This document shows positions 7,806 through 22,366 of a stretch of 64,000 bases of DNA, one piece after another. The DNA is from Pantoea agglomerans (GTDB lineage: Bacteria; Pseudomonadota; Gammaproteobacteria; Enterobacterales; Enterobacteriaceae), in contig NZ_CP090207.1 in NCBI RefSeq assembly GCF_021397715.1, positions 248,001 through 312,000 of the forward strand, given 5' to 3'. A model generated the notes under the pieces. The model was not told the origin of the DNA. It did no database searches and worked only from the letters and a program-made list of their open reading frames with translations. Made by a program: the position numbers and the translations under genes. Within the stretch, counting starts at the first letter, position 1. Each line of letters opens with the position of its first letter.

Positions 7806-8456
7806 ATGGGCGTCAGAGCGCAACAAAAAGAACGTACACGACGTACACTGATTGAAGCAGCTTTCAGTCAGCTCAGCGCCGAACGCAGTTTTGCCAGTCT
7901 GAGTTTGCGAGAGGTTGCCCGTGAAGCGGGCATCGCCCCGACCTCGTTTTATCGACATTTTAAGGATGTTGATGAGCTGGGGCTGACCATGGTCGATGAA
8001 AGTGGACTGATGTTGCGACAACTGATGCGCCAGGCACGCCAGCGTATTGCCAAGGGCGGCAGCATTATCAAAACCTCGGTTGCCACCTTTATGGAGTTCA
8101 TCGGCAACAATCCCAACGCATTCCGCCTGTTACTGCGTGAACGTTCCGGCACCTCTGCCGCTTTCCGTGCTGCGGTCGCGCGTGAAATTCAGCATTTTAT
8201 CGCTGAACTGGCCGATTATCTTGAGGTCGAAAATCGCATGCCGCGCAGTTTTACCGGAGCGCAGGCCGAAGCGATGGTGACCATCGTCTTCAGCGCCGGC
8301 GCAGAGGCGCTGGATGTCGATGCCGAACAGCGCCGTAAGCTGGAAGATCGTCTGGTGCTGCAATTACGCATGATCGCCAAAGGCGCCTATTACTGGTACC
8401 GCCGGGAACAAGAACGACTGGCGGTGACCCTGGAAAAACCCGAGAGCAATGAATAA
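7806..8456 (+). CDS. fabR: TetR-family repressor of unsaturated fatty acid synthesis
   Basis: FabR binds the fabA and fabB promoters and represses them according to the ratio of unsaturated to saturated acyl chains. The 216 residues carry an N-terminal TetR helix-turn-helix (about residues 28-50, [19 protein letters not shown]) and the FabR C-terminal ligand domain. It has the same neighbours as in E. coli: divergent from sthA and immediately followed by yijD. Confidence 0.96.
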   Translation: MGVRAQQKERTRRTLIEAAFSQLSAERSFASLSLREVAREAGIAPTSFYRHFKDVDELGLTMVDESGLMLRQLMRQARQRIAKGGSIIKTSVATFMEFIGNNPNAFRLLLRERSGTSAAFRAAVAREIQHFIAELADYLEVENRMPRSFTGAQAEAMVTIVFSAGAEALDVDAEQRRKLEDRLVLQLRMIAKGAYYWYRREQERLAVTLEKPESNE

Positions 8457-8466
8457 GGATCAGGCC

Positions 8467-8820
8467 ATGACCCACCCGAGTTCCCGCGATAAAGGCACAT
8501 TGTTACTGGCTTTTATTACCGGTTTAGCCATTAACGGCTCGTTTTCCGTGCTGTTCAGCGCTTTTGTTCCGTTTTCGATTTTTCCGCTGATCGCGCTTGG
8601 CCTGGCGGCCTGGTGCCTGCATCAGCGTTATCTCAACACCAACATGCCTGACGGTATGCCGGGACTGGCAGCGGCGTTTTTCCTGCTGGGGATTCTGGTT
8701 TACAGCGCGCTGGTGCGGGCGGAATATCCCGATATTGGCTCGAACTTCATCCCGACCATTCTGATGGTGGCGCTGGTATTCTGGATTGCGACGCGCTTTA
8801 AGCGCAAACGCAATCAGTAA
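8467..8820 (+). CDS. yijD: Inner membrane protein YijD (DUF1422)
   Basis: This is a small conserved inner membrane protein of unknown function with about four transmembrane segments. Starting at the ATG at 8467 gives 117 residues, close to the 119 of E. coli, with AAGGA nine bases upstream inside the fabR stop region. An in-frame ATG at 8449 would overlap the end of fabR by 8 bp and add six residues, and cannot be excluded. The motif VRAEYPDIGSNF is shared with E. coli. It is probably co-transcribed with fabR. Confidence 0.92.
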   Translation: MTHPSSRDKGTLLLAFITGLAINGSFSVLFSAFVPFSIFPLIALGLAAWCLHQRYLNTNMPDGMPGLAAAFFLLGILVYSALVRAEYPDIGSNFIPTILMVALVFWIATRFKRKRNQ

Positions 8821-8836
8821 AGGCGAGAGAGTAAAA

Positions 8837-8866
8837 AACGGGAACCCTGAGGTTCCCGTTTTTTTA
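8837..8866. terminator. Bidirectional terminator between yijD and trmA
   Basis: A 10-bp AACGGGAACC/GGTTCCCGTT stem with loop CTGA is flanked by an A-run on the left and a T-run on the right, so it can end transcription of both convergent genes. The T-run reaches the trmA stop codon. Confidence 0.92.
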
Positions 8867-9967
8867 TGCTTTGCGCGTCAGCAGGACGCCGCATTCCATA
8901 TGGTGGGTGTAGGGGAACTGATCGAACAGCGCCAGCCGCGTCACGTCGTGCGTTTCCGTCAGGGTCTGCAGATTGTCGCTCAGCGTTTGTGGATTGCAGG
9001 AGATATAAAGGATGCGCGGATAGGCCTGCACCATCTTCACCGTCTCTTCATCCAGTCCACTGCGCGGCGGATCGACAAAAATCGTCTCGCATTGGTAGCT
9101 GGTCAGATCAATCCCTTCCAGACGATTAAAGCTGCGCACGCCATTCATTGCCTGAGTAAACTCTTCGGCGGCCATACGGATGATCTGTACATTATCAATC
9201 TGGTTAGCAGCGATGTTGTACTGTGCTGATGCCACTGATGGTTTGGCGATTTCGGTGGCCAGCACCCGGCGGAAATTACGCGCCAGCGCCAGTGAGAAGT
9301 TGCCGTTGCCGCAATAGAGTTCCAGCAGATCGCCCTGCGAACCCTGGGTGACATCCAGCGCCCATTCCAGCATCTGAATATTCATCGCTGCGTTTGGCTG
9401 AGTGAAGCTGTTCTCAACCTGGCGATAAATCAACTCGCGTCCCGCCACCGGCAGACGCTCATCCACATAATCCCGATCGAGGCAGATTTTGGTTTTGGTC
9501 GCGCGGCCAATCAGCTGTACATCAAGACCTTCTGCACGTAGCCGATCCCGCAGTTCGCTGGCGGCCAGCTGCCAGGCGTCATCCAGCTTACGGTGATAGA
9601 GCAGCGAGATAACAATCTGATTGCTCAGGGTCGACAGGTAATCGATCTGAAACAGTTTATGGCGCAGCGTACGATTATCGCGGATCGCCGCGATCATCTT
9701 CGGCATCAGCTGGTTGATCAACTCACTGGCGGCCGGGAACTGATCGACACGGATCCGCTCGCGGGTCTGCTGATCAAAGATAATGTGGTAGATGTCGTCG
9801 CCATCGTGCCACAGCCGGAACTCGGCACGCATACGATAGTGGCTGACCGGTGAACGGAACACCTCCACCTCGGGCGCAGCAAATGGCGTCATCATCGTCA
9901 CTAAACGACTGACTTTTTCCGCCAGTTGCGCGTCATATTGTTCAATAGGGAGATGTTCGGGAGTCAT
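8864..9967 (-). CDS. trmA: tRNA/tmRNA (uracil-C5) methyltransferase
   Basis: TrmA uses S-adenosylmethionine to make 5-methyluridine at position 54 of tRNA and also modifies tmRNA. The protein has 367 residues. The SAM-binding motif [14 protein letters not shown] (about 216-229), the [10 protein letters not shown] motif, the nucleophilic cysteine in ISCNP and the C-terminal glutamate in HHMECG are all present. It converges with yijD and is divergent from the btuB leader. Confidence 0.97.
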   Translation of the reverse strand: MTPEHLPIEQYDAQLAEKVSRLVTMMTPFAAPEVEVFRSPVSHYRMRAEFRLWHDGDDIYHIIFDQQTRERIRVDQFPAASELINQLMPKMIAAIRDNRTLRHKLFQIDYLSTLSNQIVISLLYHRKLDDAWQLAASELRDRLRAEGLDVQLIGRATKTKICLDRDYVDERLPVAGRELIYRQVENSFTQPNAAMNIQMLEWALDVTQGSQGDLLELYCGNGNFSLALARNFRRVLATEIAKPSVASAQYNIAANQIDNVQIIRMAAEEFTQAMNGVRSFNRLEGIDLTSYQCETIFVDPPRSGLDEETVKMVQAYPRILYISCNPQTLSDNLQTLTETHDVTRLALFDQFPYTHHMECGVLLTRKA

Positions 9968-10092
9968 GATCCGTCCTGATTAATAGCTTACCAGCGGGCG
10001 ATTGTAGGGATTCACTTGCTGATGTCCAGCCCTGCGGCGATAAGAAGTTTAGAAGTCTGGACTTCCGAACCACCACTCCGTAGACTGCGTTC

Positions 10093-10246
10093 GCCGGCCT
10101 CAAGCCCGAGATAATAGGGAATCCAGTGTAAATCTGGAGCTGACGCGCAGCGGTAAGGAATGTCGTGGTGAGTGCAATTGCAGACACTGTCCTGCGGGAT
10201 GGGAAGTCATCACCACTTATGGTTCCCAGCCCGAAGACCTGCCGGT
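10093..10246 (+). ncRNA. Cobalamin riboswitch (btuB leader)
   Basis: The leader carries the conserved cobalamin-aptamer parts in order: GCCGGC 5' stem, AATAGGGAATCCAGTG, the GAGCTGACGCGCAGCGGTAAGGAA core and GCCCGAAGACCTGCCGG closing the P1 stem. It is very like the E. coli btuB leader. Binding of adenosylcobalamin lowers translation of btuB by masking the ribosome site about 80 bases downstream; GC-rich sequence with potential for that hairpin lies at 10288-10325. The remaining 9968-10092 holds the promoters of trmA and btuB. Confidence 0.96.
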
Positions 10247-10330
10247 GTGACGTCGCTACTCGTACGATCATCGCGTTCTATTGATTGTATGCCTGCGGCA
10301 TCCTGCTTTGTCTTTTGGATGCAATTAAAA

Positions 10331-12211
10331 ATGACGAAAACTACCGCATCGCTGTTCGCCTTTAGTGCAACGGCGGTTTCTCTCTGGGCGCAAAACGGTT
10401 TTGCTCAGGGGATTGATGATACGCAAATAGTCACTGCCAATCGTTTTGCTCAGCCGGTGTCGAGCGTGCTGGCACCCACTACCGTGGTCACGCGTGACGA
10501 GATCGATCGCTGGCAAGCCAAAAGCCTGACCGATGTGATGCGTCGTCTGCCCGGCGTCGACATTACTCAAAGCGGCGGCATGGGACAGCAGAGTTCGCTG
10601 TTTATCCGCGGCACCGAGTCCCGGCACGTTCTGATTCTGATTGATGGTATTCGCCTCAACCAGGCCGGTATTTCCGGCTCCTCCGATCTCAGCCAGATTC
10701 CTCTTTCGCTGGTGCAGCGGATTGAATATATCCGCGGCGCGCGTTCAGCGGTCTACGGTTCGGATGCGATTGGCGGCGTGGTCAATATCATTACCGGCCG
10801 GGCGCAACCGGGCAGCACGCTGACGGCGGGCGTCGGCTCCAACGGTTACCAGTCTTACGATGGTACCACGCAGCAGATGCTGGGCGACGCAACCAGGCTG
10901 ACCCTGGCGGGTAACTATACCTATACCAAAGGGTATGACGTGGTGGCGGGTTATCCCAACGATTATGGCCCGGCGCAACACGACCGTGACGGCTTCATGA
11001 GCAAAACGCTGTATGGCAATCTTGAGCATCAGTTCAGTGATGAACTCAGCGGTTTTGTGCGCGGCTACGGTTTTGATAACCGCACCGCCTACGACGGCTC
11101 AGAGAGCTACGATGCCAGTTACACCAACGTCATAGGCCTGGCCGATACCCGTCAGCTTTACAGCCAGACCTGGGATACCGGCTTACGCTTTAACCGAGAC
11201 CTCTATTCAACGCAGCTGATCGCCAGCTATGGCCACACCAAAGATATTAACTACGATCCGCGCAATGGACGTTATGGCGCCGCATCTACCTTCGATGATG
11301 TCACCCAGTACAATCTGCAATGGGGTAACACCGTGCAGGTGGGGCAGGGCGCTATCAGTGCCGGCGTTGACTGGCAAAAGGAGACGACCGAACCGGGCAC
11401 CAACACTCTGTCAGAGGGCTATGAGCAGCGCAATACGGGACTCTATCTGACCGGCCAGCAGCAGTTTGGCAGTGTAACGCTGGAAGGGGCAGTACGCGGT
11501 GACGATAACAACCAGTTTGGCTGGCACAACACCTGGCAGACTGCCGTTGGCTGGGAGTTTATCTCCGGTTACCGTGCTTTTGCTTCTTACGGGACAGCTT
11601 TTAAGGCGCCGAACCTCTCTCAGGTCTACAGCCCCTTTTATGGTAATCGCGATCTCGATCCGGAAAAGAGTAAGCAATGGGAAGGCGGGTTTGAAGGCCT
11701 GAGCGGACCGGTTAACTGGCGTGTATCAGGGTATCGCAACGATATCGATAACCTGATTGATAGCGATCCGGCGACTTATCGCTACTACAACATTAAGCAG
11801 GCACGTATTAAAGGTGTTGAGGCGACCGCTTCCTTTGATACCGGGCCGCTGGCGCATCAGCTCTCCTATGATTATGTCGATGCCCGCGACGGCACTACCG
11901 ACCAGCCGCTGATTCGTCGTGCTAAACAGCAGGTGAAGTATCAACTTGACTGGACGCTGTATGATTTTGACTGGTCAGTGACTTATCACTATCTGGGCGA
12001 CCGTTATGATACCGACTTCAACAGTTCGCCCAGTCGTCGGGTGAGGCTGGGCGGGGTTAGCCTGTGGGATCTCGCCGTCTCATATCCGGTCACTTCACAA
12101 CTCACGGTTCGTGGTAGAATTGCCAACCTGTTCGATAAAGATTACGAGACAGTGTATGGCTATCAAACCCCAGGACGAGAGTATTACCTCAGCGGCAGTT
12201 ACAGCTTCTGA
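10331..12211 (+). CDS. btuB: TonB-dependent vitamin B12 outer membrane receptor
   Basis: BtuB imports cobalamin across the outer membrane using energy from TonB. From the ATG at 10331 the protein has 626 residues with a signal peptide ending after WAQNGFA (about residue 25), a TonB box in TQIVTANRF, an N-terminal plug domain with RLPGVDITQ and the phenylalanine-ended C-terminal beta strand (YLSGSYSF) typical of outer membrane beta barrels. The upstream frame to 10172 runs through the riboswitch and is not coding. Its 3' end overlaps murI by 56 bp, as in E. coli. Confidence 0.97.
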   Translation: MTKTTASLFAFSATAVSLWAQNGFAQGIDDTQIVTANRFAQPVSSVLAPTTVVTRDEIDRWQAKSLTDVMRRLPGVDITQSGGMGQQSSLFIRGTESRHVLILIDGIRLNQAGISGSSDLSQIPLSLVQRIEYIRGARSAVYGSDAIGGVVNIITGRAQPGSTLTAGVGSNGYQSYDGTTQQMLGDATRLTLAGNYTYTKGYDVVAGYPNDYGPAQHDRDGFMSKTLYGNLEHQFSDELSGFVRGYGFDNRTAYDGSESYDASYTNVIGLADTRQLYSQTWDTGLRFNRDLYSTQLIASYGHTKDINYDPRNGRYGAASTFDDVTQYNLQWGNTVQVGQGAISAGVDWQKETTEPGTNTLSEGYEQRNTGLYLTGQQQFGSVTLEGAVRGDDNNQFGWHNTWQTAVGWEFISGYRAFASYGTAFKAPNLSQVYSPFYGNRDLDPEKSKQWEGGFEGLSGPVNWRVSGYRNDIDNLIDSDPATYRYYNIKQARIKGVEATASFDTGPLAHQLSYDYVDARDGTTDQPLIRRAKQQVKYQLDWTLYDFDWSVTYHYLGDRYDTDFNSSPSRRVRLGGVSLWDLAVSYPVTSQLTVRGRIANLFDKDYETVYGYQTPGREYYLSGSYSF

Positions 12212-13007
12212 TTTGCGCCCCACCGTGCTGGTATTCGACTCCGGCGTCGGTGGGCTTTCGGTCTATGATGAGGTCCGTCAACTGCTGCCGGATCTTCACT
12301 ATCTTTACGCCTTCGATAACGCCGGCTTTCCCTATGGCGAGAAAAGCGAAACCTTTATCGTGGAACGCGTGGTGGCGATGGTTGATGCCATTACCCAGCG
12401 CTATCCGCTCTCTCTGGTCATCATCGCCTGTAATACGGCCAGTACCGTCTCGCTGCCCGCCTTACGTGAGCGCTTTGCTTTTCCGGTAGTGGGGGTCGTG
12501 CCGGCAATTAAACCGGCGGCACGTCTGACGCGTAATGGTGTGGTGGGCTTGCTGGCAACGCGTGCCACGGTGCGTCGTCCTTATACTCATGAGCTGGTGG
12601 CTCAGTTTGCCGGCGCATGCAACATCGAAATGCTGGGATCGGCGGAGCTGGTGGAGCTGGCCGAAGCCAAACTGCATGGTGAGGAAGTGGCACTGGAAGA
12701 GGTACGTCGTATTGTTCAGCCGTGGCTGCGCATGGCTGAACCGCCAGATACGGTGGTATTGGGCTGCACTCACTTTCCTTTACTGCGTGATGAGCTACAA
12801 CAGGTTTTGCCGGAAGGGACCCGACTCATCGATTCCGGTGCAGCGATAGCACGACGTACGGCATGGCTGCTGGAACATGAGGCGCCCGAAGTCCGTTCTT
12901 CGCAACATAACGTAGCATTCTGCACTGAACTGGATAGTGAAGCTGTACAATTAACCCCCGTTTTAAGGCGTTATGGCTTCCCATTGCTGGAAAAACTGGC
13001 GGTTTAA
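12156..13007 (+). CDS. murI: Glutamate racemase
   Basis: MurI makes D-glutamate from L-glutamate for peptidoglycan. The ATG at 12156 gives 283 residues (E. coli 285) and begins inside btuB; the longer frame from 12111 only reads btuB out of frame. The two catalytic cysteines are in ACNTAST (about 90-96) and GCTHFPLL (about 202-209), and the [10 protein letters not shown] motif is near the N-terminus. The enzyme links this locus to the D-glutamate genes far downstream only by theme, not by position. It is followed directly by the rRNA promoters. Confidence 0.97.
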   Translation: MAIKPQDESITSAAVTASDLRPTVLVFDSGVGGLSVYDEVRQLLPDLHYLYAFDNAGFPYGEKSETFIVERVVAMVDAITQRYPLSLVIIACNTASTVSLPALRERFAFPVVGVVPAIKPAARLTRNGVVGLLATRATVRRPYTHELVAQFAGACNIEMLGSAELVELAEAKLHGEEVALEEVRRIVQPWLRMAEPPDTVVLGCTHFPLLRDELQQVLPEGTRLIDSGAAIARRTAWLLEHEAPEVRSSQHNVAFCTELDSEAVQLTPVLRRYGFPLLEKLAV

Positions 13008-13058
13008 CGGCTTTTAGTCGAAAAAATCAGCACTCAGAATTTTATTTGAAATTAACAC

Positions 13059-13251
13059 TTGTCAGCTTCCGGGAACTCCCTATAATGCGCCTCCACTGAC
13101 ACGGCACAACGGCTTACGAAGCGCCGGGTTAAGTAGGTTCGAAATCATACGAACCAGTGAGTTAAGCAAAAATAAACGCTTGACTGACAATGCGGAAAGC
13201 GTAATATACGCAACCCGCGCCGCAGGAATATGTGGCACCGCTCTTTAACAA
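13059..13251 (+). promoter_or_regulatory. rrn P1 and P2 promoters and boxA antiterminator
   Basis: P1 has -35 TTGTCA at 13059-13064, a 16-bp spacer, -10 TATAAT at 13081-13086 and the GC-rich discriminator GCGCC typical of stringent control. P2 has TTGACT at 13180-13185, a 16-bp spacer and TAATAT at 13202-13207. BoxA (GCTCTTTAACAA) is at 13240-13251 and recruits the Nus antitermination complex. An AT-rich stretch before P1 can serve as UP element. Confidence 0.9.
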
Positions 13252-13402
13252 TTTATCAGACAATCTGTGTGGGCACTCGCAGGATTGATATCAGCGTCTC
13301 CGGACGTAAAAAATATCAAGCCTCACGAGTGAACACATAATGAAATTCATTATGACGTTTTACAGATGAGCACCGCTTAACTTGTTTAAGCAAATCAAAC
13401 TT

Positions 13403-14944
<1,542 letters not shown>

Positions 14945-15033
14945 CCTGAAGATACCTTCCCGCGTAGTGCTCACACAGATTGTCTGATAGAAAAGTAATG
15001 AGCAAGACGGCTGCGAAGTCGCGACACTATCGT

Positions 15034-15108
15034 GTCCCCTTCGTCTAGCGGTTAGGACTCCGCCCTTTCACGGCGGCAACAGGGGTTCGAATCCCCTAGG
15101 GGACGCCA
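15034..15108 (+). tRNA. gltT: tRNA-Glu (TTC anticodon)
   Basis: This is a 75-base tRNA with encoded CCA end in the 16S-23S spacer. The acceptor GTCCCCT pairs with AGGGGAC, and the anticodon TTC sits in the loop CCTTTCACG. A single tRNA-Glu in the spacer is the E. coli rrnB/rrnC type. Confidence 0.98.
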
Positions 15109-15338
15109 CTTGCTTGGTGACAGGTGAAAGGTGTCTCCACGAAGTATCTCAAAACCGATTCGGCTGCGTAAGCAGCGGAGCCGCGTTTGAGATATTTGCT
15201 CTTTAACAATCCGGAACAAGCTGAAAATTGAAACGACATGTCGTTTTCATTCTCCGTAATAAGAATGAAAAACACGATATGTTCGAGTCTCTCAAATGCT
15301 TGCAACACGCAGCGTTGAAAAACGCCTGTGGGTTGTGA

Positions 15339-18243
<2,905 letters not shown>

Positions 18244-18442
18244 ACAACGCCAGAGGCGTTTTTGAGAGACACGATTTTCAGCTTGTTTTCCGGATAATTA
18301 TTTGCGGAAACGAAAGATTTTGCGGCGTGACAGGGCGCAGAGCGATGACGTCAGCGGGAGCATACAGGAGTATGTGACCGGTGCGGCTGAGCGATGGCAA
18401 CGCGGTCACGGCGGAAAAGGTTCGTTTCATGCACAAAGAATT

Positions 18443-18562
18443 TGCCTGGCGGCTGTAGCGCGGTGGTCCCACCTGACCCCATGCCGAACTCAGAAGTGAA
18501 ACGCCGTAGCGCCGATGGTAGTGTGGGGTCTCCCCATGCGAGAGTAGGGAACTGCCAGGCAT
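18443..18562 (+). rRNA. rrf: 5S ribosomal RNA
   Basis: The 120-base gene begins TGCCTGGCGGC and ends CTGCCAGGCAT, so the terminal stem pairs perfectly. It follows the 23S gene by 199 bp. Confidence 0.98.
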
Positions 18563-18659
18563 CAAATTAAGACCAGCACGCTGGTCGTGACCACTCCGGT
18601 GACGCGGAGCGGGCGAAACACCTGAGGTCAGCGAAAGCGGGCCGCAGTACAGAATCGGT

Positions 18660-18736
18660 GGAGCGGTAGTTCAGTTGGTTAGAATACCTGCCTGTCACGC
18701 AGGGGGTCGCGGGTTCGAGCCCCGTCCGTTCCGCCA
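18660..18736 (+). tRNA. aspT: tRNA-Asp (GTC anticodon)
   Basis: This 77-base tRNA with encoded CCA has acceptor GGAGCGG and anticodon GTC in the loop CCTGTCACG. It is distal in the rrn operon, as aspT is in E. coli rrnC. Confidence 0.98.
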
Positions 18737-18744
18737 CCCTATTT

Positions 18745-18820
<76 letters not shown>

Positions 18821-18827
18821 GAAAACG

Positions 18828-18858
18828 ATCCTTTGCTTCGGCAAAGGATTTTTTTTGC
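18828..18858 (+). terminator. rrn operon terminator
   Basis: A stem of ATCCTTTGC/GCAAAGGAT with a TTCG tetraloop is followed by eight T, only seven bases after tRNA-Trp. It is a classic strong intrinsic terminator. Confidence 0.95.
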
Positions 18859-18948
18859 CTGTAGCCCAATGCTGAACAAAAAACCAGCTAATATCTGCTG
18901 GCTCTTCATCCTTTTCCTCGTCTTTCTCCCACTTTTCGCGTTCGAAAA

Positions 18949-19782
18949 TCAGCTGTTTTGCCTGACCAGAACCGGAAACTTCAGTAACTGACGTATATGC
19001 GCTTGCTGATCGCTGTTCTGTAACCAGACCGCATAAAGCGGGCGCACCGCAACCGGCGTATCCGGAATCACCATCAGTTCACTGTAGAGGCTATGCCAGA
19101 AGTCAGGCAGAAAGGCGCAGGCACCTGTTGTATGTAACAGCTCACGCGTGACATGAGCCGATGTTGTCGTCAGAACCGGCACATCATCACCGCCGGAGAG
19201 ATAGCTCTCATGCTGGTGAAAATCTGCACCCCATTCGAGCTTAATATAATCATACTTCTCGCGCTTCTCACTCTGCCGTGCACAAAATAATGCCAGTGAG
19301 ATATGACCAATCTGCTGGCTGGTCAGCTCATCCATTTTCGGTGCTTCAGTGGTGATCAGCAGATCCAGCTGCCGCTCATGCAACTGCTTAACCAGCAGAT
19401 GACGCTGTGCCACCCGCGCTTCTAAATGCAGGCTCTCCCGGTTCTCATAGAGCGTCTGCAGCCACGGCGTGAGATAGGCTTCCCAGAGCGAGGCGCTGGC
19501 CCCGATAGAGAGCTCATGATGTTGCTGAGTATGGGAGACCTCCTTCTTAGCCATCAGCCAGGTGCTCATCAGACTTTCAGCGTAGGGTAATAGCCGTTCG
19601 CCCGCGGCCGTCAGCCGTATGTTGTTGCGATGTCGGGTAAAAAGATTGACACCAAGCTGATTTTCCAGCTGACGGATGCGAAAACTGACAGCAGATTGCG
19701 TGAGGTAAAGTGCTTCCGCAGCACGCCCGAAATGGCGCGTTCGACTCACTTCCAGGAAAGTCTTCAGTAATTCCGTATCCAC
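18949..19782 (-). CDS. hdfR: LysR-type regulator HdfR
   Basis: HdfR is a LysR-family regulator known in E. coli as an H-NS-dependent repressor of flhDC. The 277 residues (E. coli 279) begin with a LysR helix-turn-helix, [24 protein letters not shown] (about 17-40), followed by the effector domain. The gene is downstream of trpT on the opposite strand and divergent from maoP, as in E. coli. Confidence 0.95.
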   Translation of the reverse strand: MDTELLKTFLEVSRTRHFGRAAEALYLTQSAVSFRIRQLENQLGVNLFTRHRNNIRLTAAGERLLPYAESLMSTWLMAKKEVSHTQQHHELSIGASASLWEAYLTPWLQTLYENRESLHLEARVAQRHLLVKQLHERQLDLLITTEAPKMDELTSQQIGHISLALFCARQSEKREKYDYIKLEWGADFHQHESYLSGGDDVPVLTTTSAHVTRELLHTTGACAFLPDFWHSLYSELMVIPDTPVAVRPLYAVWLQNSDQQAHIRQLLKFPVLVRQNS

Positions 19783-19902
19783 AGCGTTCTCCCAAAATTT
19801 ATTTGTCGTATAGATTTAAATGTTTTGTTTTACACTCTGTCAAGCCTATCTAATACTCCGCGCCATAAATAGTAAGGCATAAGAGAATCAGGAGCGTGTA
19901 AC

Positions 19903-20241
19903 ATGGCGGAAAGCTTCTTAACCGAAAATCGTTTCTTTGATAACAAACATTACCCGCGTGGTTTCTCACGCCACGGTGATTTTACGATTAAAGAAGCCCA
20001 GCTTCTTGAACGCCACGGTTTCGCCTTTAATGAGCTTGATTTATCAAAGCGTGAACCTGCAACAGAAGAAGAACGGTTATTCATAGAAGTGTGTCGTGGT
20101 CAGCGTGAGCCGCAAACAGAAGCTGAGCGTGTATGGACCAAATACATCACACGCATTAAGCGTCCGAAGCGTTTTCACACCCTGTCTGGCGGGAAGCCGC
20201 AGATGGACACCGTTGAAGACTTCAGCGACAGCGACGACTAA
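19903..20241 (+). CDS. maoP: Macrodomain Ori protein MaoP
   Basis: MaoP, formerly YifE, has 112 residues and acts with the nearby 17-bp maoS site to organise the Ori macrodomain of the E. coli chromosome. Identity to the E. coli protein is very high, including [20 protein letters not shown] and the acidic tail DFSDSDD. The 120-bp gap before it, shared with hdfR, should contain maoS, but I cannot place the site from memory. Confidence 0.96.
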   Translation: MAESFLTENRFFDNKHYPRGFSRHGDFTIKEAQLLERHGFAFNELDLSKREPATEEERLFIEVCRGQREPQTEAERVWTKYITRIKRPKRFHTLSGGKPQMDTVEDFSDSDD

Positions 20242-20242
20242 T

Positions 20243-20270
20243 AAGAAGGGGCTTACGCCCCTTCTTTTAT
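20243..20270. terminator. Terminator between maoP and comM
   Basis: A 10-bp AAGAAGGGGC/GCCCCTTCTT stem with loop TTAC is followed by TTTATT. It directly follows the maoP stop and touches the convergent comM stop. Confidence 0.9.
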
Positions 20271-21787
20271 TGCAGGCTGTTATGCAGGTGGATCATTAAG
20301 CGGTCAATACAGCGATAGCTCACCGCCTCCTGCAAATGCGCCCGGTTTATCTTCTCATCCCCCGCCAGATCGGCCAGCGTGCGAGACACTTTTAAAATTC
20401 TCTGCCAGGCCCGTACCGACAAACCCAGCTTTTCCAGCACCGACTCCAGCCATTCAGCATCTTCTTTGCCAATCTGACACCAGCGCAGAATTTCTGCATT
20501 GTTCATATGCGCGTTAATTTTGCCTGACCGCGCCAGCTGAATAGCGCGTGCAGCGACGACCCGCTGACGTACCGTCACTGAACTCTCCGCCGTGTGGCGT
20601 TGCCTGCCCAGCATCCCGCCCGGCAGCAGCGGAACTTCAAGCGACAGATCAAAGCGATCGAGAAAAGGACCGGATAATTTGCTGAGATAACGCAGCACCT
20701 GCTGTGGCGAGCAGCGATTATGCTGACCCTGATAATGTCCGGTAGGGCTGGGGTTCATCGCGGCGATGAGCTGAAACCGTGCAGGATAGGTCACTTTTGC
20801 TCTGGCGCGGGAAATAGCAATCAGTCCCGATTCTATCGGTTCACGCAGAGAGTCGAGCACTTTGCGATCAAATTCTGGCAACTCATCTAAAAACAGTACG
20901 CCATTATGTGCCAACGAGATCTCGCCGGGCCGAGGCAGTGAGCCGCCTCCGATCAGGGCATACAGAGAGGCGCTGTGATGAGGGGACCTGAATGGCCTTG
21001 TGCGCCACTGCCGGTGTGACGGGTTGCCATTGACCAGGCTGGCAATAGCTGCGCACTCCAGCGCTTCCTGATCGCTCAGGGGCGGCATGATGCCCGGTAG
21101 TCGGGTCGCCAGCATGGTTTTGCCCGTGCCGGGCGGCCCGATCAGCAACAGGTTATGTCCACCCGCTGCGGTAACTTCTAATGCTCTGCGTCCCTGCTGC
21201 TGGCCAATAATATCGGCGAGATCGTCGCCCGACGATTCACACTGATCGTCAGGATAGCTGGCAATCGGTAAAGTGAGCTGATTATGCAAAAAAGCACAGA
21301 CCTCACTGAGGTGTGAAGCAATCAGCGATGAACCCTGACGAATTAATCCGACATCCGTCTGGTTTTCGCGAGAGAGCACCAGCTGCCGCCCGGCCTGGAT
21401 AGCCACCATGGCCGCGGGAATCGCGCCCTGTACACCGCAGAGCGCGCCGTCAAGGGCGAGCTCGCCCAGAAACTCATAGTGAGTCAGCTTATCCGCAGGC
21501 AGCTGCTCAGAGGCCACCAGAATGGCGATCGCCATCGGCAAATCATAACGCCCGCCCTCCTTGGGGAGATCCGCCGGTGCCAGGTTAATGGTGACCCGTT
21601 TGGCCGGAAACACAAACCCGCTATTGATAATGGCGCTGCGTACCCGTTCTCGCGCCTCTTTTACCGTGGTCTCTGGCAGGCCGACCAGCGTCAGCGCGGG
21701 CAGACCGTTGCTGATATGCGCCTCGATAGTGACCAGTGGCGCCTCTACCCCCAACGCAGCCCGGGTCAGGACTTTTGATAATGACAT
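20267..21787 (-). CDS. comM: ComM/YifB family Mg-chelatase-like AAA+ ATPase
   Basis: The 506-residue protein has an N-terminal ChlI-like domain, an AAA+ core with Walker A GPPGTGKT at 217-224 and Walker B VLFLDELPEF near 295, and a C-terminal Mg-chelatase domain. The family member ComM is a hexameric helicase that promotes branch migration during natural transformation; the enterobacterial gene is usually called yifB. The gene is convergent with maoP and upstream of the ilv operon, the standard enterobacterial position. Confidence 0.95.
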   Translation of the reverse strand: MSLSKVLTRAALGVEAPLVTIEAHISNGLPALTLVGLPETTVKEARERVRSAIINSGFVFPAKRVTINLAPADLPKEGGRYDLPMAIAILVASEQLPADKLTHYEFLGELALDGALCGVQGAIPAAMVAIQAGRQLVLSRENQTDVGLIRQGSSLIASHLSEVCAFLHNQLTLPIASYPDDQCESSGDDLADIIGQQQGRRALEVTAAGGHNLLLIGPPGTGKTMLATRLPGIMPPLSDQEALECAAIASLVNGNPSHRQWRTRPFRSPHHSASLYALIGGGSLPRPGEISLAHNGVLFLDELPEFDRKVLDSLREPIESGLIAISRARAKVTYPARFQLIAAMNPSPTGHYQGQHNRCSPQQVLRYLSKLSGPFLDRFDLSLEVPLLPGGMLGRQRHTAESSVTVRQRVVAARAIQLARSGKINAHMNNAEILRWCQIGKEDAEWLESVLEKLGLSVRAWQRILKVSRTLADLAGDEKINRAHLQEAVSYRCIDRLMIHLHNSLQ

Positions 21788-22117
21788 AATCGCTCCTTAA
21801 TGCTGCTAGTCTGAGGTCAGCAAAAGAGAAAAGCGAAGAGAGTGTCACCGGTATGCGAGGCGGAACACAGCGGATCGATAGTCGTTACAGGGCGGGACAA
21901 AAGCGAGCGAGGCTGTACGCAAATTCAGCAAAATATTATTACGTCACGAAAGTGATGAATATTTATCATCCGGAATTTATTCTTTTTATTACAAATTGAT
22001 AGGCCAATACTTAATGCCGGACGTGGAAAAAAACAGACGAAAAATGTTGTGCTATCCCCCCTGACTATGTTAACTCTGTAGGCATTACTTCGAACACGTA
22101 AAAGAATTGAACAACAC
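21788..22117. other. Upstream region of the ilv operon
   Basis: This 330-bp gap between the start of comM and the ilv leader peptide is AT-rich from about 21930 and must contain the comM promoter and the main ilvL promoter with any Lrp or IHF sites. I could not fix a convincing -35/-10 pair and see no gene. Confidence 0.5.
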
Positions 22118-22216
22118 ATGAAAGCCCTTCTACAAGTGATTAGCCTAGTTTTGATTAGCGTGGTGGTGATTATCAACCTACCGTGCGGGGCTACGCTTGG
22201 AGAAAGAAAGGCTTAA
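22118..22216 (+). CDS. ilvL: ilv operon leader peptide
   Basis: This 32-residue peptide, MKALLQVISLVLISVVVIIN at its start, contains 14 Leu, Val and Ile codons in its first 21 positions. Ribosome stalling there when charged Ile, Val or Leu tRNA is scarce prevents formation of the terminator at 22242-22273. It aligns along its full length with E. coli IlvL. Confidence 0.95.
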   Translation: MKALLQVISLVLISVVVIINLPCGATLGERKA

Positions 22217-22241
22217 AAATCAAGCCTCGAATCCGAAAAAA

Positions 22242-22273
22242 CCCCCGCACCGAAAGGTCCGGGGGTTTTTTTT
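22242..22273 (+). terminator. ilv attenuator terminator
   Basis: The stem CCCCCGCACC/GGTCCGGGGG (one mismatch) with a GAAA tetraloop is followed by eight T, 26 bp after the leader peptide stop. It is the attenuator of the ilvGMEDA operon. Confidence 0.93.
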
Positions 22274-22366
22274 CGACCAGGCGAAATATCAGTAAATCTA
22301 CAAGGAACAAACAATGAACAGTAGCATAAAATTCTGTTGTTCCGGTCAGGACACAGGAGAATAGCG